Positions 1 to 8,731 of a stretch of DNA of 12,744 nucleotides are shown here, piece by piece. The position numbers and the translations under genes are program-made. The notes under the pieces are model-generated. The model searched no databases and was not told where the DNA came from. It saw nothing but the letters and a program-made list of their open reading frames with translations. This DNA is from Melampsora larici-populina 98AG31 (Eukaryota > Basidiomycota > Pucciniomycetes > Pucciniales > Melampsoraceae). The DNA is taken from positions 1,214,150 through 1,226,893 of the forward strand of contig NW_006768785.1 in NCBI RefSeq assembly GCF_000204055.1. The letters run 5' to 3'. Numbering within the stretch: the first letter of the stretch is position 1; every line of letters begins with the position of its first letter.

Positions 1-577
1 CTGATAAACCTTCCAGTGTAGGATCCAGGTGAAAGCTAGTGTCTGATCCTTTGGAACTGCTGTTCATTTCAAATGTTGTCTGAGTACAACTGAGGAATAA
101 GGTGTGAGGAATTCAAAGAAAAGGAAATTGTGTCCGAAATAACAGAAATAATGTATGGGTCAGGAGAGAGAGTCCAAAACTTGATTTAACATATATACAG
201 ATGCACATGTACTGTTCTCGCAGCAAAAAAATAAAAAAATAAAAATAAAATCACGATTTTAATGATTTTTGAGGTCCTTTGGACTTTTTGATTTGAAACC
301 TCTTGAGAGGAATCTGAAGAGGCCAAAAGATGGGCAAGACTTTGTTCTATAGTCTGCCCGGATGAAAGTGAGGAGTCATTTTGTGTGACACAGTGAAAAT
401 GAGGATTGGAGATGGCCCCTGCCAAATCCAAATCTACTCAGGCTGAAACAACTCGATAAGTCGTACAGCCGATCCAAGAAAGGTTGCAATTTTTTTTGAA
501 GAAAAATCGCCGCCGCAGCAGCTAATACCTGGGCAAAGGGGCAAAAACCAAGTCAAAAGACTTTTCAATATGATCAT

Positions 578-621
578 GGATCTTTTGATTTGCATGGATC
601 TTTCGACAAATCAAAAGATCC
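578..621. repeat. Perfect 15-bp inverted repeat
   Basis: The arms are 578-592 (GGATCTTTTGATTTG) and 607-621, its exact reverse complement, separated by 14 bases. No transposon signature surrounds it. It could form a hairpin or be a relic of a small inverted-repeat element. It lies about 275 bases upstream of the first predicted start codon, so a regulatory role is possible but not shown. Confidence 0.7.
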
Positions 622-695
622 CAGATCTCCATCTTGCTTTCATCAAAGCCACCTTGCAATGTAGGGACCCAAACAATTCAAGCGCCACCAGATCC

Positions 696-701
696 TATAT
701 A
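696..701 (+). promoter_or_regulatory. Possible TATA box
   Basis: TATATA lies 195 bases before the predicted ATG at 896 and is followed by a C/T-rich stretch typical of fungal leaders. This is weak evidence, since short TA runs are common in AT-rich DNA. Confidence 0.2.
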
Positions 702-895
702 CCAGCTCTGACCGATGTTCAGAAAGGGTTCCTACAAGGCTACCCTTGAGATTCCCTCCGGCCAGCTACCCTCAATTCTTTCTTCCTCTAGGATTTCAAT
801 TTCCAATAGTTCTACAACCAGTATCACAATCTTTCTTTTCACTAAAATTCTCATCCTATCAAATCAAAATCCTCATATCTTTCTCTATACAAGTC

Positions 896-2794
896 ATGTC
901 TACAGAAGTCAATAATATGCAAGGGTGGATGAATGGTAGTGAGTGTTTTATCTTTGCTCTGGCTCATTAGTTGTACTGATTTCCCCATCTCTCAGTCTTT
1001 GAAGACCCCCCTGTCTTACGAAATGGACATGATGCGCCAGCTCGTCAGGCTGGCGATAACTTGCTGGAACGTCCGGGAACTGCAGGCCGTGCTCGATTTG
1101 ACCTAGCGCATGAAGTGACTGTACGGATCGCTTTCAAGATCAGTTTTGAGGAAACCAAAGAGCAGCCATGTGTCCGTATAGGGGGGACAAAGAAGGCTCC
1201 GAAAAAGACGATCAAGACAGTCGATTCCCGACACTTTCACAATGGATCGGGACGTTCCATCAAGACCTGCTTATTTGGCAAGAGCTTAAATGACTTCAAG
1301 GCTCTGTGTGGTGACGCAGTCAATGAAATCAAGACTGGAATGAAAGAAGTGGTACTGAACGGTCACCTCGCCCAAGGCTTGATATGGAAGGCAACCATTG
1401 GCAAGAAAAAACTACCCCTCGATTCGTTTGAGGATTGGCAGGAGTTTGTGCTTTGCCTCGATCGCTCGAAATCACGCACTGGCGAATTAGATATCTGTAG
1501 CCCAAACGAAGCCCAAAAAAAGAAACAAGTTGATAATGTGAGCCGATATTTTCACTCACCTATCAAAACTATATTCATACTAAATTTCCTCACAACTGAT
1601 CCAGGATGAGGCGGCCGATGGGCTTATTGCAAAGGACACGGCGGGAAAAAAAACATCTCACAATCAAGAATTGATCAAGGAGAACTTGGTGAGGGTACTT
1701 GGTTTCATATGTTTTAGCTCACCCCTCTGATCTCTTTGGTTTCCATCATTAGGAACAAAAGAAGATGTTGGCCCGTTATACGGCCTCAAACAAATTAGTT
1801 GAACGTTATGGGCAGACCGGCACTGCTGGCGGAGATGGAGCAGTTTTGACATCCCCCTGGGACCCGAACTTCAAATATCGATTCTCTTTTGAAGCGTGCT
1901 CTGTATGGGCCAAAGAAATTGTAAGTATTTTACTTTATTCTTGAGTCTGATTCGACTTTTAACATTTCTTACTGTTCCTCATAGGCTGAAGGCCGAGCAA
2001 CACTTGACATGCCACCCGACTGTCCTGATTACCGCCAATCAATGAAACGCACCAGATTTGATAAGAACACAAGTTCAGCTAAAAGATATCAGATTCATTC
2101 GGCTGAATTTCAGCGTCAACGTGAAGCCACTGAAGAATCCCCTTCAACTCGTGGGAAAAAGACCAACTTGGATATGCGATTACCAGCTTTGACCAAAACT
2201 CCCAACTCAAAATCACAAATAAAGTTGGCCCCAGGTGAGTTCCTTTGATTTATCATCGAGCAAACTCCTTACTATGCTAATCACAAATGCTATTTACACA
2301 TCAGGCCGCGAGCATCATCAATCACATATTGACCCGTCATTTTCCAAAAAGAATTTCATTGACCTAGCTGCATCCTCAGATATCGAGGATGAAACCAAAG
2401 TGTCTGATGTCCACACTTCTGATGATATCTGGAGCTCAGAGGATATCGAGATCATTACGGGCAGGCCAACACCCTTTGACAAGTTTTTGGCTTCCGCCGG
2501 TATCAAACAACCTGTTGATGAAATCAGGAATGTACTTTTTAACGCAGGAATCAAAACCTGGACTGATCTATTACCCTCAATCTCAGTGACCGAATCGTCT
2601 GTGATGGCTTTGGGAATTGACAAAATTGCTGCTGGAATGCTACTTGCAGCAGCAAGTGCGCGTCAAGCAAGCATATTGGGTAAGTTGTTTCCCTTATGGC
2701 TTAAAATCATTTCGTTGGTGAAAAATATCGGACTGACCATCTCCCACTGATGTTTTCAGCGCGCTTTCAAAAGTCAGTAAAAAAACAATCCTAA
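896..2794 (+). CDS. Rust-type multicopy family protein with C-terminal SAM-like domain, function unknown
   Basis: Seven exons are predicted: 896-938, 996-1537, 1605-1688, 1753-1920, 1985-2234, 2305-2679 and 2760-2794. All six introns (57-80 bp) start with GTGAGT, GTGAGC, GTGAGG or GTAAGT-type donors and end in AG. The joined frame has no internal stop and encodes 498 residues. The ATG at 896 was chosen because its 14-codon exon splices in phase to the open frame that begins at 996. Residues about 50-195 form the best-preserved N-terminal block (HEVTVRIAFKISFEETK at its start). Residues about 224-280 form a second block (SPWDPNFKYRFSFEACSVW). A basic linker follows at about 295-360, then an acidic, Ser/Asp-rich stretch at about 386-412. 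Residues about 420-487 are helical and resemble the SAM-like ends (LGI/LGF motifs) of hypothetical proteins that I recall as greatly expanded in Puccinia. SAM-like folds often mediate protein or nucleic-acid binding, so a role here is inference only. No catalytic motif, signal peptide or membrane segment is visible. The family match is from memory; the gene model itself is well supported. Confidence 0.82.
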
Positions 2795-3030
2795 TTACTT
2801 GATGCTATCAAACCCTTTGTGCTGGATAGAGTTCAATTATCTCAAAAATATACAAAACTTGTTTAAATTGGCTCTTTTCGTAGTCCCCTAAAAAGATATC
2901 GTAATATCCTACCTTTGAAATCAGAAAAATGTTGGTATTCTTCCCCATCAAAGCCATTGAGCCCAGTCTTGAGAGATCCGTGAGCAAATTGATTAGATCA
3001 AGTGAGAAACAATATCCTGAAAACCTAAAA
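2795..3030. other. AT-rich spacer
   Basis: This stretch lies between the stop codon at 2792-2794 and the repeat array. I see no gene, repeat or clear polyadenylation signal. It is probably 3' UTR and spacer of the upstream gene. Confidence 0.5.
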
Positions 3031-3032
3031 CA

Positions 3033-3338
3033 ACTATCGTTCTTTGATTGTTCTCCAAGAACGATAGTCAATCGTTGTTCTTTATTATCAAAATCTTTGA
3101 ATCTTTGACACGACTATCGTTCTTTGAGAACAATCAAAGAACGATAGTCGATAGTCGTTCACTATTATCGATATATTTGAATGTTGTCAAACTGTGCGTT
3201 CTCTTACATAGTTGTTCATTATTATCGATATCTTTGAATCTTTTCAAACTGTGCGTTCTCTTGCATAGTTGTTCATCATTATCGATGTCTTTAAATCTTT
3301 GACACGACTATCGTTCTTTGAGAACAATCAAAAATACC
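3033..3338. repeat. Compound array: 57-bp tandem repeats bracketed by hairpin-bearing units
   Basis: The core is a 57-bp unit beginning ATAGTYGTTC at 3151 and 3208, and again at 3265 in a final unit that diverges. The flanking unit at 3071-3150 aligns with the last unit at an offset of 194 bp. In both outer units the inner-unit ending is replaced by the same hairpin sequence. Hairpins: 3033-3044 pairs with 3057-3068 (12 bp), and 3111-3127 pairs perfectly with 3134-3150 (17 bp, 6-base loop). A third copy at 3305-3332 keeps the left arm and loop but only five bases of the right arm. The period is a multiple of three, so one frame stays open across the array and gives a repetitive pseudo-protein that should not be taken as a gene. 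Confidence 0.88.
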
Positions 3339-3503
3339 GATTAGATTATTTGAATTAATAGAATCACAACTAGGGATTCAAATCAAATGGATGTCATATT
3401 TCTTAAAACGAACACCGAAAACAAAATTGAAACCTCTAAGTTGTTCTTCTTTGATGAAGGATCTTTATCATTCTGTAAAGTGGCTCAAGTTGTCTCATTT
3501 TAG

Positions 3504-3669
3504 GCAAGTGTTCAGTGAGGAAGAAATTGGATGAATTGACACAAATAAATTGTAAGATAATTGCTGAATCTTGTTTGTTTGTATTTCAAAACCAGTTCTA
3601 CTTGATAAACACTCAGCTCACATTGGAATAGAAAGACTTAGACAAATGAAAACCAAGTTAAGAAAAATT
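3504..3669 (+). other. Possible plus-strand gene fragment abutting the transposase
   Basis: A short exon at 3504-3551 (after an AG acceptor, ending at a GTAAGA donor) splices across 44 bases (3552-3595) to a frame from 3596. Together they read as a charged, helical peptide (KKLDELTQINFLLDK, then HIGIERLRQMKTKLRKIL). The frame remains open into the antisense of the transposase C-terminus, where it ends at 3781-3783. The first 60 or so codons look more like protein than the rest. It may be a piece of a host gene cut by the transposon, but the intron is unusually short and I do not recognise the sequence. Low certainty. Confidence 0.22.
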
Positions 3670-4784
3670 CTAAATATAACCACACCCACGGAAAAGAGAG
3701 CAAGTGAGTTGTTCAGTAAAATTATTGATGCAGGCCTCCCATATGCAAGCCTGCTCCTCGTCCCTAGTCAAATCCTGATGTAAGACCCCTAACCGTCGCA
3801 ATCGTGCTTTCAAAGGTGAGAACCCCTTCTCGATGGGGTTGAAGTCAGGACTGTAAGCCGGAAGATAGATAAGTCGGACGCCACGTGCGGCACAGAGTTC
3901 AGCAATCCGACCACCGTGATGGATTGGTGCGTTGTCCATCACAAGGACCGAATCACGTGCTGGCCATGCGTTCATGAAAGGTAACTTGACAAGATGAAAT
4001 AGGAAATCAGTTTACTAGTTGCGGAAAGGCAAAAAAACTAAGCCACAAGCGTACCAAGTGGAATTCCAAATAATCTTCAAATCGGACCCGATTGAAACCA
4101 CCCTCAATCACTTGGAGTGCAACCAGTCCTGACATTGAGATAGCTGGTAAGATTGTCCAGCGACGAGCTTGAGTGGCACGAGGGAGACGGCGGGTACGCT
4201 CGCCAACGGGGGCCCTGGCAAATTCTCGATACAGACGGCGCTTTGAAAGACTACTTTCATCTGCAGCACAAAAGATTTGATTAGCTCGTTGAACCATGGA
4301 AAGATTGATGGCAGCTCTTTAACTTACCTGCAAATACTAGACATTGGGGATCTATCCCAAAGATGTTATCAATGTACTCTCCACGAGCAATGGGGCTCTG
4401 ATTTGGATGTACAGTGCGTGCCTTTTTGCGGGTAAGGCGAAGTCTGGAGTTGAGCTCGGTGCAAAGGGTTTGATTGCAGACATCAAATTGGAATGTTTCG
4501 AGAAGTCTTGCCTTCAACTCGTCTAAGTAGAGAGTAGGATCGTGTTCAAGAGATTCAAGGATGAATTGACGCTGAGCATTGTCGAGTCGAGTAGGAGCAC
4601 CTTGCTCCATCCAGAGATTGGGGTCAGTGACAACTGAGTGTGTTGTCCGGTAGAGTTCGTACCATCTTCGAACGGAAGCGATAGATACCGTGATGCCCAA
4701 CGTGCGGCAAATTTCGTCGTGTTGCATTCCGCGCAAGACCATGCGGACAATGACCACTTTAAGATCAGGGCTGTAAAGGGGCAT
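3670..4784 (-). CDS. Tc1/mariner-type DD34E transposase
   Basis: Three exons on the minus strand: 4784-4328, 4260-4055 and 3984-3670. Intron 1 (4327-4261, 67 bp) has a GTAAGT donor; intron 2 (4054-3985, 70 bp) has GTACGC. The joined frame encodes 325 residues with no stop, close to the usual 320-350 for the family. Residues about 10-50 form a helix-turn-helix and a linker region follows to about 130, together the DNA-binding part. The RNase H-like catalytic triad is complete: D153 (in FADESSLSK, its codon split by intron 1), D238 (VLVMDNAPIHH) and E273 (YSPDFNPIEKGF). The 34-residue gap between the last two is typical of Tc1. The GCGYI ending is also typical of fungal members. The enzyme would cut and paste its own element at TA sites in the nucleus. 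The start codon follows CTCCA. No matching terminal inverted repeat was seen on the 3' side (3340-3670), so the element may be one-ended or have weak ends. Confidence 0.93.
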
Positions 4785-5082
4785 TGGAGTGAGATTGTGA
4801 TGATGAGTGTGATGATTGAAATGGCGGAAAGGGGTGAAAAACGAGGGGGATTGGGGGAGAGAGAAATCAGAAGCTTGCTCGAAGTTGACGGAATCTCTTC
4901 AGTACAATGAGATTGTGAAGATGGTGTGCCGCGTAGGGCTTGCAGTAGGGCTTGCAGGGCAGCAGAGCGAAAAACCACACAAAGAAAAAAAAAAGGAAAA
5001 ATCCGGTCAGAAATAAAAACTATTAGTTTTGCACCTGCGACGACTTTTCAGAAAAAAAAATCATTCTTTGTTGGATCAGCTG
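4785..5082. other. 5' flank of the transposase gene
   Basis: This non-coding stretch lies upstream of the minus-strand transposase. It is purine-rich on the plus strand (pyrimidine-rich on the transposase sense strand, a common fungal promoter feature), with A runs near 4985 and 5052. A short direct repeat, GTAGGGCTTGCAG / GTAGGGCTTGCAGG, lies at about 4933-4961. Frames reading through here overlap the transposase N-terminus in antisense and are shadows. Confidence 0.5.
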
Positions 5083-5134
5083 TAAGTCCCTCCTCCGCAG
5101 GCTCCGAAGGACGCCTGCGAGGAGGAGGGACTTA
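5083..5134. repeat. TA-flanked 48-bp palindrome (candidate fused transposon termini)
   Basis: Bases 5085-5132 are bounded on each side by TA. The left arm is 5083-5102 and the right arm 5113-5134. They are reverse complements except for a two-base bulge (CTCCTCCGC against CTCCTCCTCGC). The centre is a ten-base segment around CCGAAGG. Each arm begins AGTCCCTCC next to TA, as Tc1/mariner ends do. Only about 300 bases separate it from the transposase start, so it may be one end of that element, itself palindromic, or a deletion derivative made of two joined ends. Confidence 0.75.
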
Positions 5135-5497
5135 GTTAAGTTAGCGGATTCACCGGTGACCAATTAGGAGGACTTTGTAAACACGGAAATGAACACGATC
5201 CGGCACTCACATGATCCGGCACACCATCCTGGTGCAGCACAGCATCTAAGCGGGGACGCAGCTGTACACCATGGGGGGGTCCTGTGCCCAAAACCCGTCC
5301 ACCCACGCCCGACAATGGTCGGGTCTTGTTTCCGCCTGCAGACCGCGGATTCGCCCGACAGACTGCGACATCTTAACCGCCCACCCTGCCGGCATCTATC
5401 AGGGGTCGCGGGGCCACCAGGAAACCACCGCTGAGCCACACGTGCCGTAGCCGATCTGAAGGTAGCCGGAAGACCGGCTATAGGTCTTTCCCCACCA
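5135..5497. other. GC-rich leader of the transposase-like pseudogene
   Basis: This stretch has clearly higher GC content than the spacers on the left. It contains a 10-bp direct repeat (GATCCGGCAC at 5197 and 5213, spacing 16) and a 6-bp-arm palindrome, CCCGAC-AATG-GTCGGG, at 5308-5323. Open frames on both strands here have no recognisable product and overlap one another. It is probably the promoter and 5' end of the element carrying the next gene. Confidence 0.45.
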
Positions 5498-8208
5498 ATG
5501 CCTTTTCGTGTGAACTCCACAAACTCTGAAGGCACCGCACCTAATATGCCCACCGACCCTCGTCAGTAATCGCAAATTCATATCTCAAATCCCACCACAC
5601 CCACAGCTGACGCACGTAACAGATATCGAGTCTGTGTCTTCAGATCCCGCAAACCCCCGTTTTCGATGCAAGGCTTGCTTAGGTCGAGGCATGTCGAATT
5701 ACGAGCATCACATCAAAACACGCGCGCATCAAGAAAAAGTTCGGAGATTCGAGGCACAATTGGCCGCCGAAGACCAACTGCTCATTGGTTTAGCAGCGAA
5801 TGGCACCGAGCCGACCACAGAGGCCAACGCAATGATGGCGTCAGGACCCCTATTCGAACCGGATCCGAACCCATTGGACACTCCCTGCGATCCACCATCG
5901 CCTATCAGTTATGCTCGATTGCTAGACGCTACCGAGTCTCTTATCGATAGTTTGACGAAACTACCGACTGACGCAGATGATACCAATGGTCATATTCGCT
6001 TCGATATGCTACGTCAGGCGCTGGAGACCCTGGACAACCTCGAAGATGAAGAGAATGAGGACGAGGAACTCGAGGATGAGGAAGAGGAAACACGAGACCC
6101 AGCTGTTGCCAGAGTCAGAGCGCAAGAGGCCATGGATTGGCACCCGTTCAAAAACAAGGAAGTAAGTCAGATGGATGAACACTGATGAACAACCAGGCAC
6201 GCACTCAGTAAGAATCTGACCCACTCTCATGTGAAACTGATCTCTCAGCAGGTAGCTGGCTTGCTGATTATCGGGACGACCCGCCACCTTCTCTCTCGGG
6301 CGCAATACTTGAGCATACAATCGATCATGCGGATCTTAGATGTCAAGCTCCCAGAATGGGGTACATTGCGGGAACTGAAGGTGCGCCTGAAGAAGAGGCT
6401 TGACATTTCATTGTCCGAAAGGAGTAGTCCTTCGGGAACACCTCTATTTGGAATCAGTGTCAAGACACTTATCACAAATGTATGTGTTTAGACTCAGTAT
6501 CCTTTGCGCGCGCCCCTTGTGACTGACATTGATCTCAGGAGCTGGCGAACCCGTTCGTCATTCCCCATATGGCTTTTGTCCCCGAACTACCTCACGATGG
6601 CAAGGTAAACCGGCTGTCTCAGTCACGGAAATGGCGGGAGTTATACGCACCAGAGCTTAGGGTCCAAATGGTAGTGGACAACAATCGACATTTCTATATA
6701 TACGAACCGGTAGAACTTCAAACAGGCCAGCTGGCTGTTCCCATGTTTTTCTTCAAATCCAACGACAAATTACAAGCCAAGTGTCTACCTGCATTAATTC
6801 AAACCAATACGAATGACCCCGATCGCCTCAAGATTGTCATACCTGAAGAACCAGCGTTTGACTCAGATGAATTCTATACGCTTGATGTAGCAGTTTGGCC
6901 AAAACTTTTGACGAGATTAGCCTGGACAACGGGGAGTATTTAAGTGAGCTCTGTGGCCCCAATATGTATTGTAAGTGACATGGTCTTCGGTTTGTTCATA
7001 TTAGTGACCTCATGTATTGACTTTCATCTTTTGGGTAGAATATCGTGACACAGGCGTCGTAACCCACCCACTTGCGAACCCATGGAGGGCCAAAGCCCAG
7101 GGTAAAGTGATCCGACATGTGCCTATAACGTTATATTCGGACAATACATCTGGTAATGTATCCAAAAAGTGGAATAAACATATGAGCTTATACTGTACTC
7201 TATCAGGTTTGGCACCGGAATGGACCAATCAGCAATTCAACATCCACTTCTTGGCGACGTCCAACAGCGCCAGCGCGCTTGAACTCCTTGATGAAGTTGT
7301 AGATGAGATAAAGTAAGGTTGGCTTAGCATTCGCCGACTTGGCATTTGATCGCTAACTATTTGGCCCGTTCTGAAGTGATTATGGCGAGAAAGGATTTGT
7401 TGCATACGATGAAGGCCTCGGTGAAGACGTATTGGTAATGGCGTTAGTACTCTGCCATCTTGGGGAGTCCCCAATGCACGCGGAGATTTGCAACACCACA
7501 AATCCCGCAAACACTCTCACACCCTGTCGCATGTGTGATTTGAAGGTAGTTCGCAAGATCGACAAAGAAGGTCAGAAGTTTGTCCGCAATTTTTTGGGCC
7601 TCAATGCCTTGGGCGAAAAGGTGAGTGACAGACAAAAATAGGCTTGCAATATGATAGCTGACGAATTATGGCAAACAGGCCAGCTTGCCGCGTCGCCAGT
7701 GGGACGTCACTCTCGCACGCACACAAGAACTGTGGGATCTCGCTCAAAAGCAACACACGAAGTCCCTGGTGGAGGAAAAGGCCCGAGTGTACAGCCTGCG
7801 AGACCCTTACAACAATTACTACGTTCAAAAAGTTCATGTCGCACTAGCAAATCTACCCCCTGCCGATTACAAGACGCTGTGCAATCGCCTTAATCAAGAA
7901 AGAGGCCTGAAATTATTTAATCCCATGTTAAGACTCAAAGGTGAGTAGCGATAATCTAAGATGCCACTAATCACGTATGTGTGAGGGTGTCACAATGATT
8001 AATGTCTTCTATACCAGGATTTGACGGACACTTAGATACCCCCGTCGAGATTCTGCACGTCGTCCTGTTGGGTATCGTTAAATACCTGTTTCGCAATTTG
8101 ATGAAGGATCTTATGCCTTCGAAACCTGGAACTGATAAATTCAACAACATCACGGCACGCTGGCGCGCTTTCAGTTCCCGAGGGCTCATGCCACTATCTA
8201 TCAATTTG
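5498..8208 (+). pseudogene. Broken transposase-like gene with C2H2 finger (basidiomycete-wide family)
   Basis: Remaining exons: about 5644-6161, 6249-6479, 6539-6970, 7039-7312, 7377-7620, 7679-7940 and 8018-8208, with introns of 58-87 bp. The start is uncertain: ATGs at 5498 and 5546 share a frame that could splice from 5561 (GTCAGT donor) to 5644; otherwise the body opens only at a GTG (5634). The N-terminus has a finger-like Cys-x2-Cys and His pattern (FRCKAC, then YEHHIKTRAH). An acidic stretch follows near 6040-6095, then WHPFKNKE. Later blocks include FYIYEPVEL, VPITLYSDNTSGN, SPMHAEICNTTNP, a CRMC pair and DTPVEILHVVLLGIVKYLF. I recognise this order from mushroom and rust proteins thought to be transposon-derived; the exact superfamily (Tnp2/Plavaka/KDZ-like) is unsure. 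Lesions: a frameshift near 6887-6892, a TAA formed across the 6970/7039 junction, and no trace of the family's C-terminal part, usually about 200 residues, after 8208. It is therefore a dead copy. Confidence 0.85.
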
Positions 8209-8419
8209 TAATGAAAATATACGTGATTTGATTCGAATTTCTTGAGAGTGATCTGATGATCATCACCTGAACAACCTGCCGGTCCCTATGTAAGCAATAA
8301 ACATAAGGAGTCAGTCATGAAGTCATCAGAGGGACCAAGAACAGTAACATACGATAGGGATCCAAGTGCCGACACAGCCAATTTTTTGCGATGTGTGCTT
8401 TGAAACAATCTCTAATTAC
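8209..8419. other. Junction between two gene relics
   Basis: The plus-strand family sequence stops at about 8208. A GTAATG there could be a donor, but nothing resembling the next expected exon follows. On the minus strand the gene fragment ends at a GTAATT donor at 8419, and no convincing downstream exon is visible. This is probably the breakpoint where one element was truncated against another gene. Confidence 0.4.
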
Positions 8420-8731
8420 CTTGTCAAATGCCTCCAGTATGGTCCGGCGAATCACATTGAGGGCACATTGGTCAATGATCAAGTCTACCGCCGTGCGGAT
8501 GATTGGCCTACTGCCGGTGAGGTATTCCTCGCAACCGGTGATATGCTCAATGGCGAGGCTGCAGGTGTCCACCCACATTAGTCAGTTGGACCCGTCCTCT
8601 TCTAAAACGTCCACTTCGTCTACAAGGTCTCGGACTTCTTCAATTTTTTTAAGTATTTGAAGAACAGCATGATAATCATCATATTGGGCGTCTTGAACCG
8701 CTCGTTCAACATCGGTCGTGCCTCTGGTGGT
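8420..8731 (-). pseudogene. Fragment of an unidentified gene with one in-frame TGA
   Basis: On the minus strand an AG acceptor (8733-8732) opens a frame of 49 codons (8731-8585, with DVERAVQDAQYDDYHAVLQI and a charged helical stretch). It then meets TGA at 8584-8582 and continues in the same frame for another 55 codons to 8420. There an AAG|GTAATT donor ends it. The part after the stop (SLAIEHITGCEEYL, then RPIIRTAVDLIIDQCAL) looks equally protein-like. A CGA to TGA change would explain the stop. The helical, Asp/Glu/Leu-rich sequence is reminiscent of coiled-coil families common in rust genomes, but I cannot name it. Neither the first nor the last exon could be found, so the copy is partial as well as interrupted. 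Confidence 0.55.

Larger units (their letters stand above)
1..895. other. Upstream region without a confident gene
   Basis: No gene can be supported here. It holds an A-rich tract of short A runs broken by T (about 226-250), an inverted repeat (listed separately), and a C/T-rich stretch from about 760 to 895 that probably serves as 5' leader of the gene starting at 896. A minus-strand reading frame at 186-431 has a reasonable composition in its first 55 codons but then runs into the A/T tract. It has no ATG at its head, because the listed start is TTG, and no clear splice sites, so it is not called. It could be a worn exon of a neighbouring minus-strand gene. Confidence 0.5.

Noticed and set aside
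3048..3302. Open frame of 84 codons with a repeated Leu/Ser/Cys peptide
   Set aside because: It lies wholly in the 57-bp array; 57 is a multiple of three, so any stop-free phase stays open. It has no other sign of coding.
4523..5016. Several open frames overlapping the transposase N-terminus on both strands
   Set aside because: They are shadows of the transposase first exon and its flank; none has a recognisable motif.
5164..5581. Overlapping frames on both strands in the GC-rich leader
   Set aside because: Low stop density from GC content explains them; no motif or homologue is recognised.
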